This document shows positions 37,556-46,100 of a stretch of 64,000 bases of DNA, in pieces. Below the pieces are notes generated by a model that searched no databases, had not been told where the DNA came from, and worked only from the letters and a program-made list of their open reading frames with translations. A program made the position numbers and the translations under genes. Position 1 is the stretch's first letter, and each line of letters begins with the position of its first letter. The stretch covers positions 3,886,926 through 3,950,925 of the forward strand of contig NZ_CP015848.1 in NCBI RefSeq assembly GCF_002105535.1, given 5' to 3'. The DNA is from Magnetospirillum sp. ME-1. Its GTDB lineage: Bacteria > Pseudomonadota > Alphaproteobacteria > Rhodospirillales > Magnetospirillaceae.

Positions 37556-38239
37556 ATGGCTCTACTCAGTTTGGAAGGAAAACGCATCCTGCTTACACAG
37601 GCGGACATGTTCATGGGCCCTGCGCTGGAGAAGGTGTTTGCCGAACTTGGTGCGGATGTGATCGCCGACACGAGTTCGCTGCTCTCCGCCGGGGCACCTG
37701 AGGTCCTGATCCAATCTACGGGGACGATTGATGCGCTGGTTGCCAATCTGGCGATTGCCGCTCCCAGCACTCCCGTCCAAGCAGTCGACGATGTGGAATG
37801 GCGAGAGGTCTTCGCACATCTGGTCGATCCCCTACCTCGGTTGGTCCGCGCAGCGATACCAGGGATGCGGGAGCGTGGCGCTGGGAAAATTCTGGTTATG
37901 GGTAGCGCCTCTGCCCTTCGTGGCATGAAGCGCGCATCCACATACAGTGCCGCTCGTGGCGCGCAACTCGCCTATGTACAGGCTGTCGGGGTCGAACTGG
38001 CGCCTTTCAATATTCAGGTCAACGCCATTGCTCAGAATTTTGTCAACAATCCCACTTACTTTCCCGCCGAGGTCCAAGCCAATCCGAATTTTCAGGACAG
38101 GTTGAAGCGGGAGGTTCCGCTTGGAAGGCTGGTGAGCCCGGAAGAGGATGCTGTTTTAGCGGCGTATTTGTGCAGCGACGCCGCCAATTGCTTCGTCGGC
38201 CAGGTCTTTCCTATGTGTGGCGGATGGGTGACAAAATAG
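37556..38239 (+). CDS. SDR-superfamily protein with halohydrin dehalogenase signature (HheB-like)
   Basis: The 227-residue protein has an SDR fold but lacks the glycine-rich TGxxxGxG cofactor motif, reading LLTQADMFMGPAL instead. The catalytic residues are Ser117 (GSASAL), Tyr130 and Arg134 (TYSAARGAQ), so the usual YxxxK lysine is Arg. The Ser-to-Tyr spacing of 13 and Tyr-x3-Arg equal those of halohydrin dehalogenases, which expel halide from vicinal haloalcohols without NAD(P). The start LEGKRILLTQADMFMG and end VPLGRL...GGWVTK resemble HheB as I remember it. An ordinary SDR with a divergent motif remains possible. The gene is monocistronic, with a stretch of ~750 bases after it. Confidence 0.78.
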   Translation: MALLSLEGKRILLTQADMFMGPALEKVFAELGADVIADTSSLLSAGAPEVLIQSTGTIDALVANLAIAAPSTPVQAVDDVEWREVFAHLVDPLPRLVRAAIPGMRERGAGKILVMGSASALRGMKRASTYSAARGAQLAYVQAVGVELAPFNIQVNAIAQNFVNNPTYFPAEVQANPNFQDRLKREVPLGRLVSPEEDAVLAAYLCSDAANCFVGQVFPMCGGWVTK

Positions 38240-38283
38240 TACCCCGACCGCAGGTTGTGGGCTGATATCCCCGCCTCAGAGCG

Positions 38284-38347
38284 GGTAACGCGTTACCATG
38301 TTCCGCCAGCCTGCTTCAGGGGCCGCGCCCTAAAGTAACGCGTTACT
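38284..38347. promoter_or_regulatory. Two perfect palindromes, GGTAACGCGTTACC and AGTAACGCGTTACT
   Basis: Each 14-base palindrome contains the core GTAACGCGTTAC; they lie at 38284-38297 and 38334-38347, with centres exactly 50 bases apart. The AACGCGTT core is typical of LacI-family operators. The spacing of about five helical turns would suit a looping or bidentate regulator. No LacI-family gene is in the window. The nearest genes are the dehalogenase-like gene (ends 38239) and a minus-strand pseudogene whose stop abuts the right site. Confidence 0.55.
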
Positions 38348-38711
38348 ATCGGCGCGGGCCGCTTCCTTGCCAATCTCTCTCACGGGCCTCTGCGTCACGC
38401 AGCAGCATCGTGTTCTCGGCATCTTTGACCGTCTCAAGCATCCTCTCGAAGTCTGCCCGACGCGGGGGTCACCGCCTCGTCCTGTCGACCGCTTGGCCCA
38501 CGGGTATTGCCCCAAGGGATCAGCGGCCACCTGTTGCAACTTTTCCAGCAATGCGGCGCCCTTCATTCGGGGAAGCTTGGTTACTGGCTTGGTGGCGGCG
38601 TCGAAGCTCCTCGTTGGCGAGTGTCCAGATGTAGCTCCCATGGGCACGATGGTCAGCGACAATCTTGCGCAATTGTCCCAGGGGCACGTTGCGGATCCAT
38701 TCTCGGAGCAA
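38346..38711 (-). pseudogene. Probable frameshifted small gene
   Basis: AGGAGG lies eight bases before a TTG start at 38711, and a protein-like frame follows (LREWIRNVPLGQLRKIVADH, then YIWTLANEELRRR). Coding-like sequence then continues in a second frame (AALLEKLQQVAADPLGQYPWAK) and a third (RADFERMLETVKDAENTML), ending at 38346. That pattern suggests one ~115-residue gene broken by two frameshifts. No family is recognised. A TGC-rich palindrome near 38726-38744 lies just upstream. Confidence 0.4.
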
Positions 38712-38988
38712 AATGAAATCCTCCTATGTTGCGCTGCAGCATAATGCACGACTCTGATACGCTTCCAACATGCAATCTCGTTCTGCCCCCCATGACGGTA
38801 GGTGTCTGACATAATGCGCAGGTGGCGTAATCTTGTCGGAATCATTGCTTGCCGTTGCGTTCGTATTGAGGGCGGCTCGCCTCCCCTGGAGGTTTTTGCT
38901 ACTCTCAGATCATGCTGTTTGCCCCGGGTTTGGTCTCTCCCCAAAATCCCAGGCGGTTCCAAGCCCTCGGCATGTTGGAGCGTCCAAA

Positions 38989-39927
38989 TTGTCATCCACC
39001 GTGATCTATAGCCATCAGGTCTGCCTTGAGCACGACACAGGCGAATTTCATCCCGAATGCGCAGACCGCCTTAGGGCCATTTCCCATATCTTCGACCGCG
39101 AGGAATTCATGTATGTTCCGCGCGAAGAGGCTCCCCGTGGAACGCTGGAGCAAATCCTGCGGGCGCATCCCCAGGACCATTACGACATGGTGATGGATTC
39201 CGTCCCGGCCGAGGGCTGCATCGAACTGGACGGCGACACCATGCTGTCGCCCAAATCGGGCGAGGCCGCCTTGCGTTCGGTGGGCGCCGCCTGCGCCGCC
39301 GTGGACGAAGTGGCCACCGGGCGCAGCCGCAACGCCTTTTGCGCCACGCGGCCGCCCGGCCACCATGCCGAGCGCAACGCCGCCATGGGTTTTTGCCTGT
39401 TTTCCAATGCTGCCATTGCCACCTTGCACGCCCGCGATGTCCATGGCTTCAAACGGGTGGCGGTGATCGACTTCGATGTCCATCACGGTAACGGCACCCA
39501 GGACGTTCTATGGAACGAGTCCGGCACCATGTATGTGTCGTCTCATCAGGAGGATGCCTTCCCCTATACCGGTAAGGCCGAGGAAACGGGGCCAGAGGGT
39601 GGTTGTGTGGTGGTCAATGTCCCTCTACCGGCCGGAACGGCGTCGGAAGCATTCCGCGCCGCCTATACGGATGTCATCCTGCCTAAGCTCGACGCATTCA
39701 AACCGGATTTCATGATCATTTCTGCGGGATTCGACGCCCATGCGGCCGATCCCATGGCCCATCTTCGGCTGCAGGTGGCGGATTTCGAATGGCTGACCCG
39801 GCAATTGCTGGCCGTTGCCAAGACCCACGCCGAACGCCGGGTTGTCTCGTTGTTGGAAGGCGGGTATGACACGCGCGCCCTCGCGGCATGCGTCGCCGCC
39901 CATGTCCGCGTCCTGATGGAAGGTTAA
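38989..39927 (+). CDS. Histone deacetylase-like amidohydrolase (acetylpolyamine/HDAC family)
   Basis: The Zn-dependent deacetylase family of arginase/HDAC fold is shown by RPPGHHAERNAAMGFCLFSN (His-His charge relay), VIDFDVHHGNGTQDVLW (Zn ligands Asp and His), SAGFDAHAADP (third Zn ligand) and LEGGYDTRAL (catalytic Tyr). The 312-residue length fits class II bacterial members that deacetylate polyamines or other acetylamides. TTG 38989 is preferred because GGAG lies eight bases upstream and the preceding in-frame sequence looks non-coding. The next bacteriohemerythrin starts 3 bases after the stop, so they form an operon. Confidence 0.88.
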   Translation: MSSTVIYSHQVCLEHDTGEFHPECADRLRAISHIFDREEFMYVPREEAPRGTLEQILRAHPQDHYDMVMDSVPAEGCIELDGDTMLSPKSGEAALRSVGAACAAVDEVATGRSRNAFCATRPPGHHAERNAAMGFCLFSNAAIATLHARDVHGFKRVAVIDFDVHHGNGTQDVLWNESGTMYVSSHQEDAFPYTGKAEETGPEGGCVVVNVPLPAGTASEAFRAAYTDVILPKLDAFKPDFMIISAGFDAHAADPMAHLRLQVADFEWLTRQLLAVAKTHAERRVVSLLEGGYDTRALAACVAAHVRVLMEG

Positions 39928-39930
39928 ACC

Positions 39931-40377
39931 ATGAATTTCGTTGAATGGACTGCCGATATGTCGGTGGGCAGCAACGCCCTGGATGACCATCACAAGATGA
40001 TCATTGATTGCCTGAACGCGCTGCATCCCATGCTCGAATCTGACGCTCCGGAGGCTAAGGTCCTGGCGGTCATGGCCAAGCTGGAGGACTTCGTCCTTGT
40101 TCATTTCAGCGAGGAAGAGCGCGATATGAAGCAGGCGGGTTATCCCGACTGGCGCGAACACAAGAAATTACACGACGAGATGTATGACGTGGTGTTCTCC
40201 CTTAAGTCGGATATAGAACGGGGCGAGAAGGTCGATGCCCAGCGTCTCTTCCAACTGATCCAGAATTGGTTGGTGACCCATATTCTGGGTGAAGACCGCA
40301 AATACGTTCCATTCCTGACGAGCCACACTGCCAAACCGGTCGGGCAGTGGAAGCGGTCAAACGGGCGGGACTGCTAA
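39931..40377 (+). CDS. Bacteriohemerythrin
   Basis: The 148-residue O2-binding di-iron protein has ligands in NALDDHHKMI, LVHFSEEERDM, DWREHKKLHDEM and THILGEDRKY. Its N-terminus (NFVEWTADMSVGSNALDDHH) is typical of stand-alone bacterial hemerythrins. It starts 3 bases after the deacetylase stop, so translation is probably coupled; another bacteriohemerythrin follows 62 bases later. It is the first of a tandem pair. Confidence 0.92.
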   Translation: MNFVEWTADMSVGSNALDDHHKMIIDCLNALHPMLESDAPEAKVLAVMAKLEDFVLVHFSEEERDMKQAGYPDWREHKKLHDEMYDVVFSLKSDIERGEKVDAQRLFQLIQNWLVTHILGEDRKYVPFLTSHTAKPVGQWKRSNGRDC

Positions 40378-40439
40378 TCCAAGACGGAAAGTTTCTCTTC
40401 CCGTCCGGGTGAATGTGTTCGAGATCATTGGAGAATTTG

Positions 40440-40835
40440 ATGGATAGGCTGGGGTGGAGCGATAAATTATCTACGGGTTTTGCAGAGATTGATGAAGACC
40501 ATAAAACCCTTTTTGATTATCTCCATGCCCTAGAGGTGGCCGTCAGAGACCATAATGCGAGCGAAATGGCTAAGGGTATCCTTGGTGAACTGCGCGATTA
40601 CGCTAAATATCATTTTGGCCGCGAGGAAGCTATATTCACCAAGCATGAGGGGTACAAGCTCGTAGCCTTTCATTTGGAGCAGCACCGCCAGTTCGCGGCG
40701 CAGATGGAGACATTCGAGGAACAACTTTCTGCAGACATCGATGTGTCAGCTGAAATGGTGTTCTTTCTCTCCAAATGGCTGGTTCGTCACATCATGACCG
40801 AGGACAAGGTGTTCTTCGATACCTACTCGCCATAG
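40440..40835 (+). CDS. Bacteriohemerythrin
   Basis: The 131-residue protein shows ligands in FAEIDEDHKTLF, KYHFGREEAIF, FHLEQHRQF and RHIMTEDKVF. It is clearly diverged from its neighbour at 39931 and more like the 14395 protein. ATG 40440 has GGAG six bases upstream; a GTG/ATG further upstream (40413) has no support. It follows the deacetylase and the first hemerythrin, and is the last gene before a kinase remnant. Confidence 0.92.
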   Translation: MDRLGWSDKLSTGFAEIDEDHKTLFDYLHALEVAVRDHNASEMAKGILGELRDYAKYHFGREEAIFTKHEGYKLVAFHLEQHRQFAAQMETFEEQLSADIDVSAEMVFFLSKWLVRHIMTEDKVFFDTYSP

Positions 40836-40904
40836 ACAGCCCGATCGACGATCGGCTGCCCAAGACCAGATGTAACCCCGTTTCCACGGGGGTTTGAGTA
40901 TCGA

Positions 40905-41125
40905 ATTCAGGCGGCCAATTTCAGTTTCTGGCGGGTGCAGCCTTCCATCATGCAGTTCGACCAAACTCTTGGTCAGTGACCGACCGAGACCACGGCCTTC
41001 TTGAATGCGAGCCAACCCAGAGGTCCAACTGTCCAAACAGCGACAGGGCCTTGGCGCCGCCGTCCTGATCCATGCCCAAGCCGGTGTCGGCGACGACGAA
41101 CTCCATCCAGCCCTCCCCATGCTGA
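40905..41125 (-). pseudogene. Remnant of a histidine-kinase ATPase domain
   Basis: On the minus strand EGWMEFVVADTGLGMD is the G1 box of a HATPase domain, followed by AKALSLFGQLD. The continuation needed for the G2 box lies in another frame (EGRGLGRSLTKSLVELHDGR), where typical kinases read GTGLGLxLTKSLVELHGG. There is no H box, no start and a frameshift, so this is a decayed 3' fragment of a PAS/hybrid-type kinase. Confidence 0.65.
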
Positions 41126-41156
41126 AGTGGCTGGGGGCAGCCCTAGCCAAAGATTT

Positions 41157-41227
41157 TGCTGCACTGCAACATAAGGCTTGCGCTCGCCTTTGAAGGGTGT
41201 ATAACAGCCTCATGTTGCAGTGCAGCA
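41157..41227. promoter_or_regulatory. Perfect 16-base inverted repeats upstream of phasin (PhaR-like operator)
   Basis: TGCTGCACTGCAACAT (41157-41172) and ATGTTGCAGTGCAGCA (41212-41227) are exact inverted copies 39 bases apart, ending 38 bases before the phasin start. TGC-rich sites of this kind are the known targets of PhaR, the PHB-responsive repressor of phasin genes in alphaproteobacteria such as Paracoccus. The pair could allow cooperative binding or loop formation over the promoter. Confidence 0.72.
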
Positions 41228-41265
41228 GAAAGTGCTGCGGAAACCCAAGCCAAAGGACTTCCCCT

Positions 41266-41613
41266 ATGTCGACCGCCGCTTTCGAACAGATCGCCGCCGC
41301 CACCAAAGCCAATGCCGAAGCCTTGACCCAGAGCGGCAACGCCGCCATCGCCGGTTTCCAGGACTTGGCCAAGGCCTATCAGGCTCTGGCTACCAAAAAC
41401 GCCGAGAAGCTGACCGCCTCCATCCAGGCGCTGGCCACCGTGAAGTCGCCGGAGGAGTTCGCCTCCCTGCAGCAGAAGCTGGTCAAGGAAGCCGTTGACG
41501 CCGCCGTCGCCGACAGCACCAAGATCGCCGAACTGACCACCTCGGTCTTCAATGCCGCTTTCGAGCCGGTGAAGAAGCAGGTCGAGGCCGTGCAGAAGTC
41601 CGTAAAGAAGTAA
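41266..41613 (+). CDS. Phasin family protein (polyhydroxyalkanoate granule)
   Basis: The 115-residue amphipathic helical protein carries the phasin pattern: AAFEQIAAATKANAEALTQS, a short turn, and a helix with LATKNAEKLTASIQALA and SPEEFASLQQKLVKEAVDA. It coats PHA granules and controls their size. AAGGA precedes ATG 41266. It is preceded by PhaR-like inverted repeats and followed by a strong terminator, so it is a single-gene unit induced when PHA forms. No PHA synthase is in the window. Confidence 0.88.
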   Translation: MSTAAFEQIAAATKANAEALTQSGNAAIAGFQDLAKAYQALATKNAEKLTASIQALATVKSPEEFASLQQKLVKEAVDAAVADSTKIAELTTSVFNAAFEPVKKQVEAVQKSVKK

Positions 41614-41651
41614 TCAGGCAGCCCGCCCCGTAAGGGGCGCCACCGAGATTG

Positions 41652-41682
41652 AAGCCGCATCGCCATGGGATGCGGCTTTTTT
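41652..41682 (+). terminator. Rho-independent terminator after phasin
   Basis: AAGCCGCATC pairs with GATGCGGCTT around a seven-base loop, followed by a run of T. Confidence 0.92.
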
Positions 41683-42010
41683 CGTGTTGAGTTATGGGCG
41701 CAAACAAAGGGCCGAGGAATTCTATTCAGGCAATATAGAGGTGGGTCACATTGAGCCCGTAGGCTCCAGCGCGGCATCTGACCGCGACAGTCGCCGTTCA
41801 GGGCGAAGGCCACATATTCGGGTGCCGGAAACGGCGCAGCCGCGCATGTGCATCCCTGAATTTCCCGATGCAACTGGCGCAATAGGTGCAACACCTGTGA
41901 GCCGGGGCTAGACTGACATTGGCGCGGCTAGGTTTGGCCGCTGAAAGCCCGGCTCCGCACTGGGCCGCCGCGCAGATCCATTCATGCGGACAGCACCATG
42001 CGGGTGTGCC
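41683..42010. other. Intergenic stretch, no gene supported
   Basis: About 330 bases between the phasin terminator and the hypothetical gene. It marks the change from host-like cargo to the more A+T-rich right module of element 2. Confidence 0.5.
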
Positions 42011-42826
42011 ATGAAGGTTCCCCATCGAAAATTGCGAAGTGTTGTCGGTCCTGCGCGGACTTACTCCGCCGCAGACATCGCTGCCATCATTGCTGCCATT
42101 CCTGGTGGACTTCCAAGTGGCCCCGTAGATATTCGGCAAGCTTCACCAGATGGTAACGGAAGCATCCCTTGTCTTGTCGATAGGCGGGAGTTGCTCATTG
42201 ACTGTCTTGAGACAGCAGCATCCCGATATTTTACGTGGAAGCACCTAAAAAATTCCGCATCACCGTCCAAAACCGTAAAGAAATTACACGCTATAGAAAC
42301 GGCATCGAAGAAACTTTTAGAAGCACTTGGCTTAGACGACAGCAAATGTGCCGACGACTTACCTGACGATATACCTCATGAAATATTAATACACCTCAAT
42401 AGACAGGCTGAAATTATTTCGGCAGGGATTCGGCAAGCTGCTCGCTTCCGAGAAATTGATGGCGGTGGATATGCTGGGCCGACGGCACTCAGGGAAGCGA
42501 TATTGGGTGTAATGTTTATCAAGGATGCTGCAGCAGATGCGAAAATGATAGTTGATTTACGCGTTGACCCGGATTGCAAGCGGAACAAAGGCGATGAAGA
42601 ATTACGCAGTTTATTTGGCGACCTAATCGGCACTTGGCTTGAAGTATTTGAGCTTCCGATTGCAATGTCTGTGGGCAAGCCCGGTTCCCCTGGGGAGGGG
42701 ATTCCGAGCGGCCCATTCATTAGGTTTATTCAGGCCTGCTTAATGCCGCTAAAAATTGATCTAACGCCTGATGCCATTCGTGACCGCGCCAGACCATTTC
42801 AGGGAATGGGCAAGTTAGTTCCGTAG
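42011..42826 (+). CDS. Hypothetical protein of the element's right module
   Basis: The 271-residue protein has no signal or membrane segment. It is visibly richer in A+T (many ATT, AAA and TTA codons) than host genes. Helical segments such as DIAAIIAAIPG and LHAIETASKKLLEALGLDD dominate, and the C-terminus has the loop VGKPGSPGEGIPSGPFIRF. ATG 42011 is used; ATG 41984 is in frame but poorly supported. It lies before the AlpA-like gene and is probably element-specific. No family is recognised. Confidence 0.6.
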   Translation: MKVPHRKLRSVVGPARTYSAADIAAIIAAIPGGLPSGPVDIRQASPDGNGSIPCLVDRRELLIDCLETAASRYFTWKHLKNSASPSKTVKKLHAIETASKKLLEALGLDDSKCADDLPDDIPHEILIHLNRQAEIISAGIRQAARFREIDGGGYAGPTALREAILGVMFIKDAAADAKMIVDLRVDPDCKRNKGDEELRSLFGDLIGTWLEVFELPIAMSVGKPGSPGEGIPSGPFIRFIQACLMPLKIDLTPDAIRDRARPFQGMGKLVP

Positions 42827-42922
42827 GAAATCTGATCCCGCCATTGCGACAGGCGAATCCGTCAAATCTACTTTTTTACTCGCAGCCGCCACTCTGGCGC
42901 GGCAGAGATGCGAGTGGAAACG

Positions 42923-43129
42923 ATGGCGACCAATATTTACAAGACACAGAATGAAACGGCGGAAATTCTCCGCCTCTCCCCGCGCACCCTCGAACGTCAC
43001 CGTTTGACTGGCACTGGCCCCAAATTCGTTAAGGCCGGGCGACGTGTGTTTTACCGTCCCTCCGATATCGATGCATGGGTGGAAGCCAACACCTTCGCCA
43101 GCACGTCCGAAGTCAAAGCGGCGGAGTAA
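42923..43129 (+). CDS. AlpA/excisionase-like helix-turn-helix protein
   Basis: The 68-residue protein has a winged MerR-type HTH: TAEILRLSPRTLERHRLTG as the helix-turn-helix and KFVKAGRRVFYRPSDIDAWV as the wing, as in AlpA and phage excisionases. It probably directs excision or expression of the element. ATG 42923 is used; ATG 42908 is 15 bases upstream in frame. The large Prim-Pol gene follows after 34 bases. Confidence 0.82.
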   Translation: MATNIYKTQNETAEILRLSPRTLERHRLTGTGPKFVKAGRRVFYRPSDIDAWVEANTFASTSEVKAAE

Positions 43130-43163
43130 GGGCCGTGGAAAGCCTTCATGCTGCTGGTGCGGC

Positions 43164-46100
43164 ATGAACCCCCTATTGGTAGCCTCATTGGAATATGCCG
43201 TCCGTGGCTGGGCGGTTCTTCCCGTTCATTCAATCCGGAATGATGGGATCTGCACCTGCGGCAAGGCGGACTGTCGCAATGTCGGAAAGCACCCCTTGAC
43301 CGCGCACGGCTTGCTGGAGGCATCGACCGACCCCGAGCAAATTCGGCGCTGGTGGCGGCGTTGGCCCTGGGCGAACGTCGCCATCGCCACTGGCGCATCC
43401 GGCTTAGTCGTAATCGATGTGGATGTTGGCATTGACCGTGACGGACATCAGAAGGAAGGCGAGGCGTCTTTAGCTGATCTGGAACGGGATTACGGCCCTC
43501 TGCCAGACACCGTCGAGGCGATAACCGGATCCGGCGGACGACATATCCTGTTCAAGGCGGATGGCGCGTCAATTCCCAGCAAAACGTGGTCATTTGGCGA
43601 CGCGTACCCCTCGCTGCCGGATCTGACGAACGAAGCCTGGGCGCAGTTCCAGGATGAGGCGGATCTGGCTGATGAACGGTGGGGACGGCCCCAGGTCGAA
43701 AGGAAGGCTTCCCAGATCCTGCGGAAGGCCGCCAAGGGCGGTTTCAACCTGACTGAGATCCTGGGCAACAAGCCGCCGGTGCCGCCAACATACGCCAGAC
43801 CCAACTGGGATGGACCGACTGCTGGACGAAAGCTGCGTCGGGTCATTCGAGCTTGGTTCAACCAAGTGGAACGGATCCTGACAGCTAGGGATTGGCGAGA
43901 TCAGGAAGCAATCCGGCTGGCGGCAGAAGCCGTTGGGCAGATCGAAACCCTGATCCATTGGATGTTGATCCTTAATCCGCAACTGACCGAGGCGGATCTA
44001 CAGGCCTATGTCGATGGCCGCCAACGCCGGGCAACCCATGCTGCCAAGCGCAGGTTTAAGCTCCGCAGTCTGACCAAGATGCCACGGATCCAGGTCAAAG
44101 GCGGTGCTGGGCTGGGCAAGTCGATGGCAATCATCGAGGAGTATCTGGTGCGACCGTCGCTGTGGAAACGCCAGATCCGCGTCTACGTCCCGACCATCGC
44201 TCTCGCGGAGGAGTTCGACGCCAAGATCCGTATAGCCGGTGCTGACATTATGGCTATGGACGGTCAGCGGCCCCGATCAATGGTCATGTACGGGCGGACC
44301 TATGGCCGGGAAGAGGGCAAGGCAAAGTGCCATCCTGACCGAATTGCGGCAGTGGCAAAGGGTGAGCGGCTGGTCCCATCAGTGTACAAGACATTCTGCC
44401 ACCGCGAGGGGCAGGATGAGCTTGGATTGTTGCGTCAGATCGACTGTCCGCATCTCGGCTGGTGCAAAATGTCCGGTTACTTGGCGCAATACGCTGATCG
44501 GGGTCCGGCGTTACGGCTGTTTCCCCATACCCACCTGACGCTCACCCAGGCTAACGATCTGAAGCTGCCAGACGCAGATCTGGTGGTGATCGATGAGAAC
44601 TGCATCGACACCCTGTATCAACGATCTGAGATCGACCCGGATTGGCTGACTGCTACCAGCACCTATCACGGTGAAGCCGAGGAGATACAGAACGCGCTCG
44701 ATGTTGGCGGCATTGTCCAGGGCATCATCGCGGCCAATGGCATCGACACTGCGGCTCTCCGCGACAGGGTGACACCCAAGGCTCTGCGGGAGGCGGCGAA
44801 GGCCGCGGATTTCGTTCCGGCTCCTGCCATCAGCCCATCCTCCGGCGATACCGAGATCATGGGGGTGCTGGAAAACTACACTCGCGGCAATGGCCCTCAA
44901 GTGGCGCGAATGCTGCGGCAGCTGGCAAGAGACATCGAGAAAGGCCGCACCACCTCCATCGGCGTCGAATATCAGCCCGACTACAGCGTGACCACCGAGG
45001 ACGGCACTAGGGTCAAGGCGCCGATCGTACGGGTGCACCGGCTGAAGGAGATTTCCGTGGGTAGGCAGACGGCGCTCTGCGTTATCGACGCCGACGCTGA
45101 CCTGGAGATCAACCGGCAGATATTCGGGGATCAGCTGCGTGGCTTCAATCTGCCCGCCATCCGGCGTGGGCGGGTGACCCAGATCCATAACCTGACCTTT
45201 GCCACCAGTGCTCTGGTTCCGCCAGATAAGCTGCCAGCCAATGAAAACAGGGCAGCGTATTCCCGACAGCAGATCGAGCAATTGGTGAAGGCCGAGGTCG
45301 CGAAGGAGCGCAAGGTTCTGGTTGGCGCGGTGAAGCCAGTGCGACTGAAACTGACCGGAGAGACGGCTGGCAAGCTGTCGGTCTGTGCTGAATGGCATGG
45401 CGGCGAGATCACCCATCACGGTGTCGTCCTGGGGGTTGGTCGCTGGGAAAGGTATGACACGGTGATTGTTGTTGGCCGCGAGCAAATGCCGCCCAGCGCA
45501 GCCGAGGGACTGACACGGGCGGTCTATGCCGACGCCGCACCGGACGTTCAGATCCAGTTCACCGGCACATATGTCAGGGAGATTCGCGGCTACGACATGC
45601 GGTCTGGCGTCCATGCGCCTGGAGTGCAGGTTTCGGTCCATCCGGATTGGCGCGTCCAGCAGCTGCTGGAACTGAAGCGAGAGCAGAAGCTGGCGCAGCT
45701 GATCGACCGGCTGCGGCTGCTGCATCCTGATCAACGGGATCCGGAGATCATCATCCTGACCAACCTGCCAATACCGGGCATCGTCGTGGATCGGCTGATG
45801 AGCGCCAAGGATCTGTTCGCTGGCGGCACGGTCTGGGAGCAGGCGATAGAGCGGACGGGCTGCGGTGTCCTGCCGCTTGCCAAGGAATGGCTGTTTCAGA
45901 ACCTGCCGGACCTGTTCGGATCCCCCAGAACTGCAGCCAGACAGGTGAAATGCCTAAAGAGTGCCAATTCCCAATTAGTACCTAATTACAGAATGGCACT
46001 CTTTCGACATTCCGATCAGAGGGCTTGGTCCTGGGCGCTGGTGGAGCGGTCTATTTCAGATGGAAGCGCCCGGCTGACCACCCTGTTGGGCAAGCCCGTC

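Noticed and set aside
38833-38988. N-terminal extension of the deacetylase frame
   Set aside because: The extra ~52 residues have no family match and follow no ribosome site; TTG 38989 has GGAG at the right distance.
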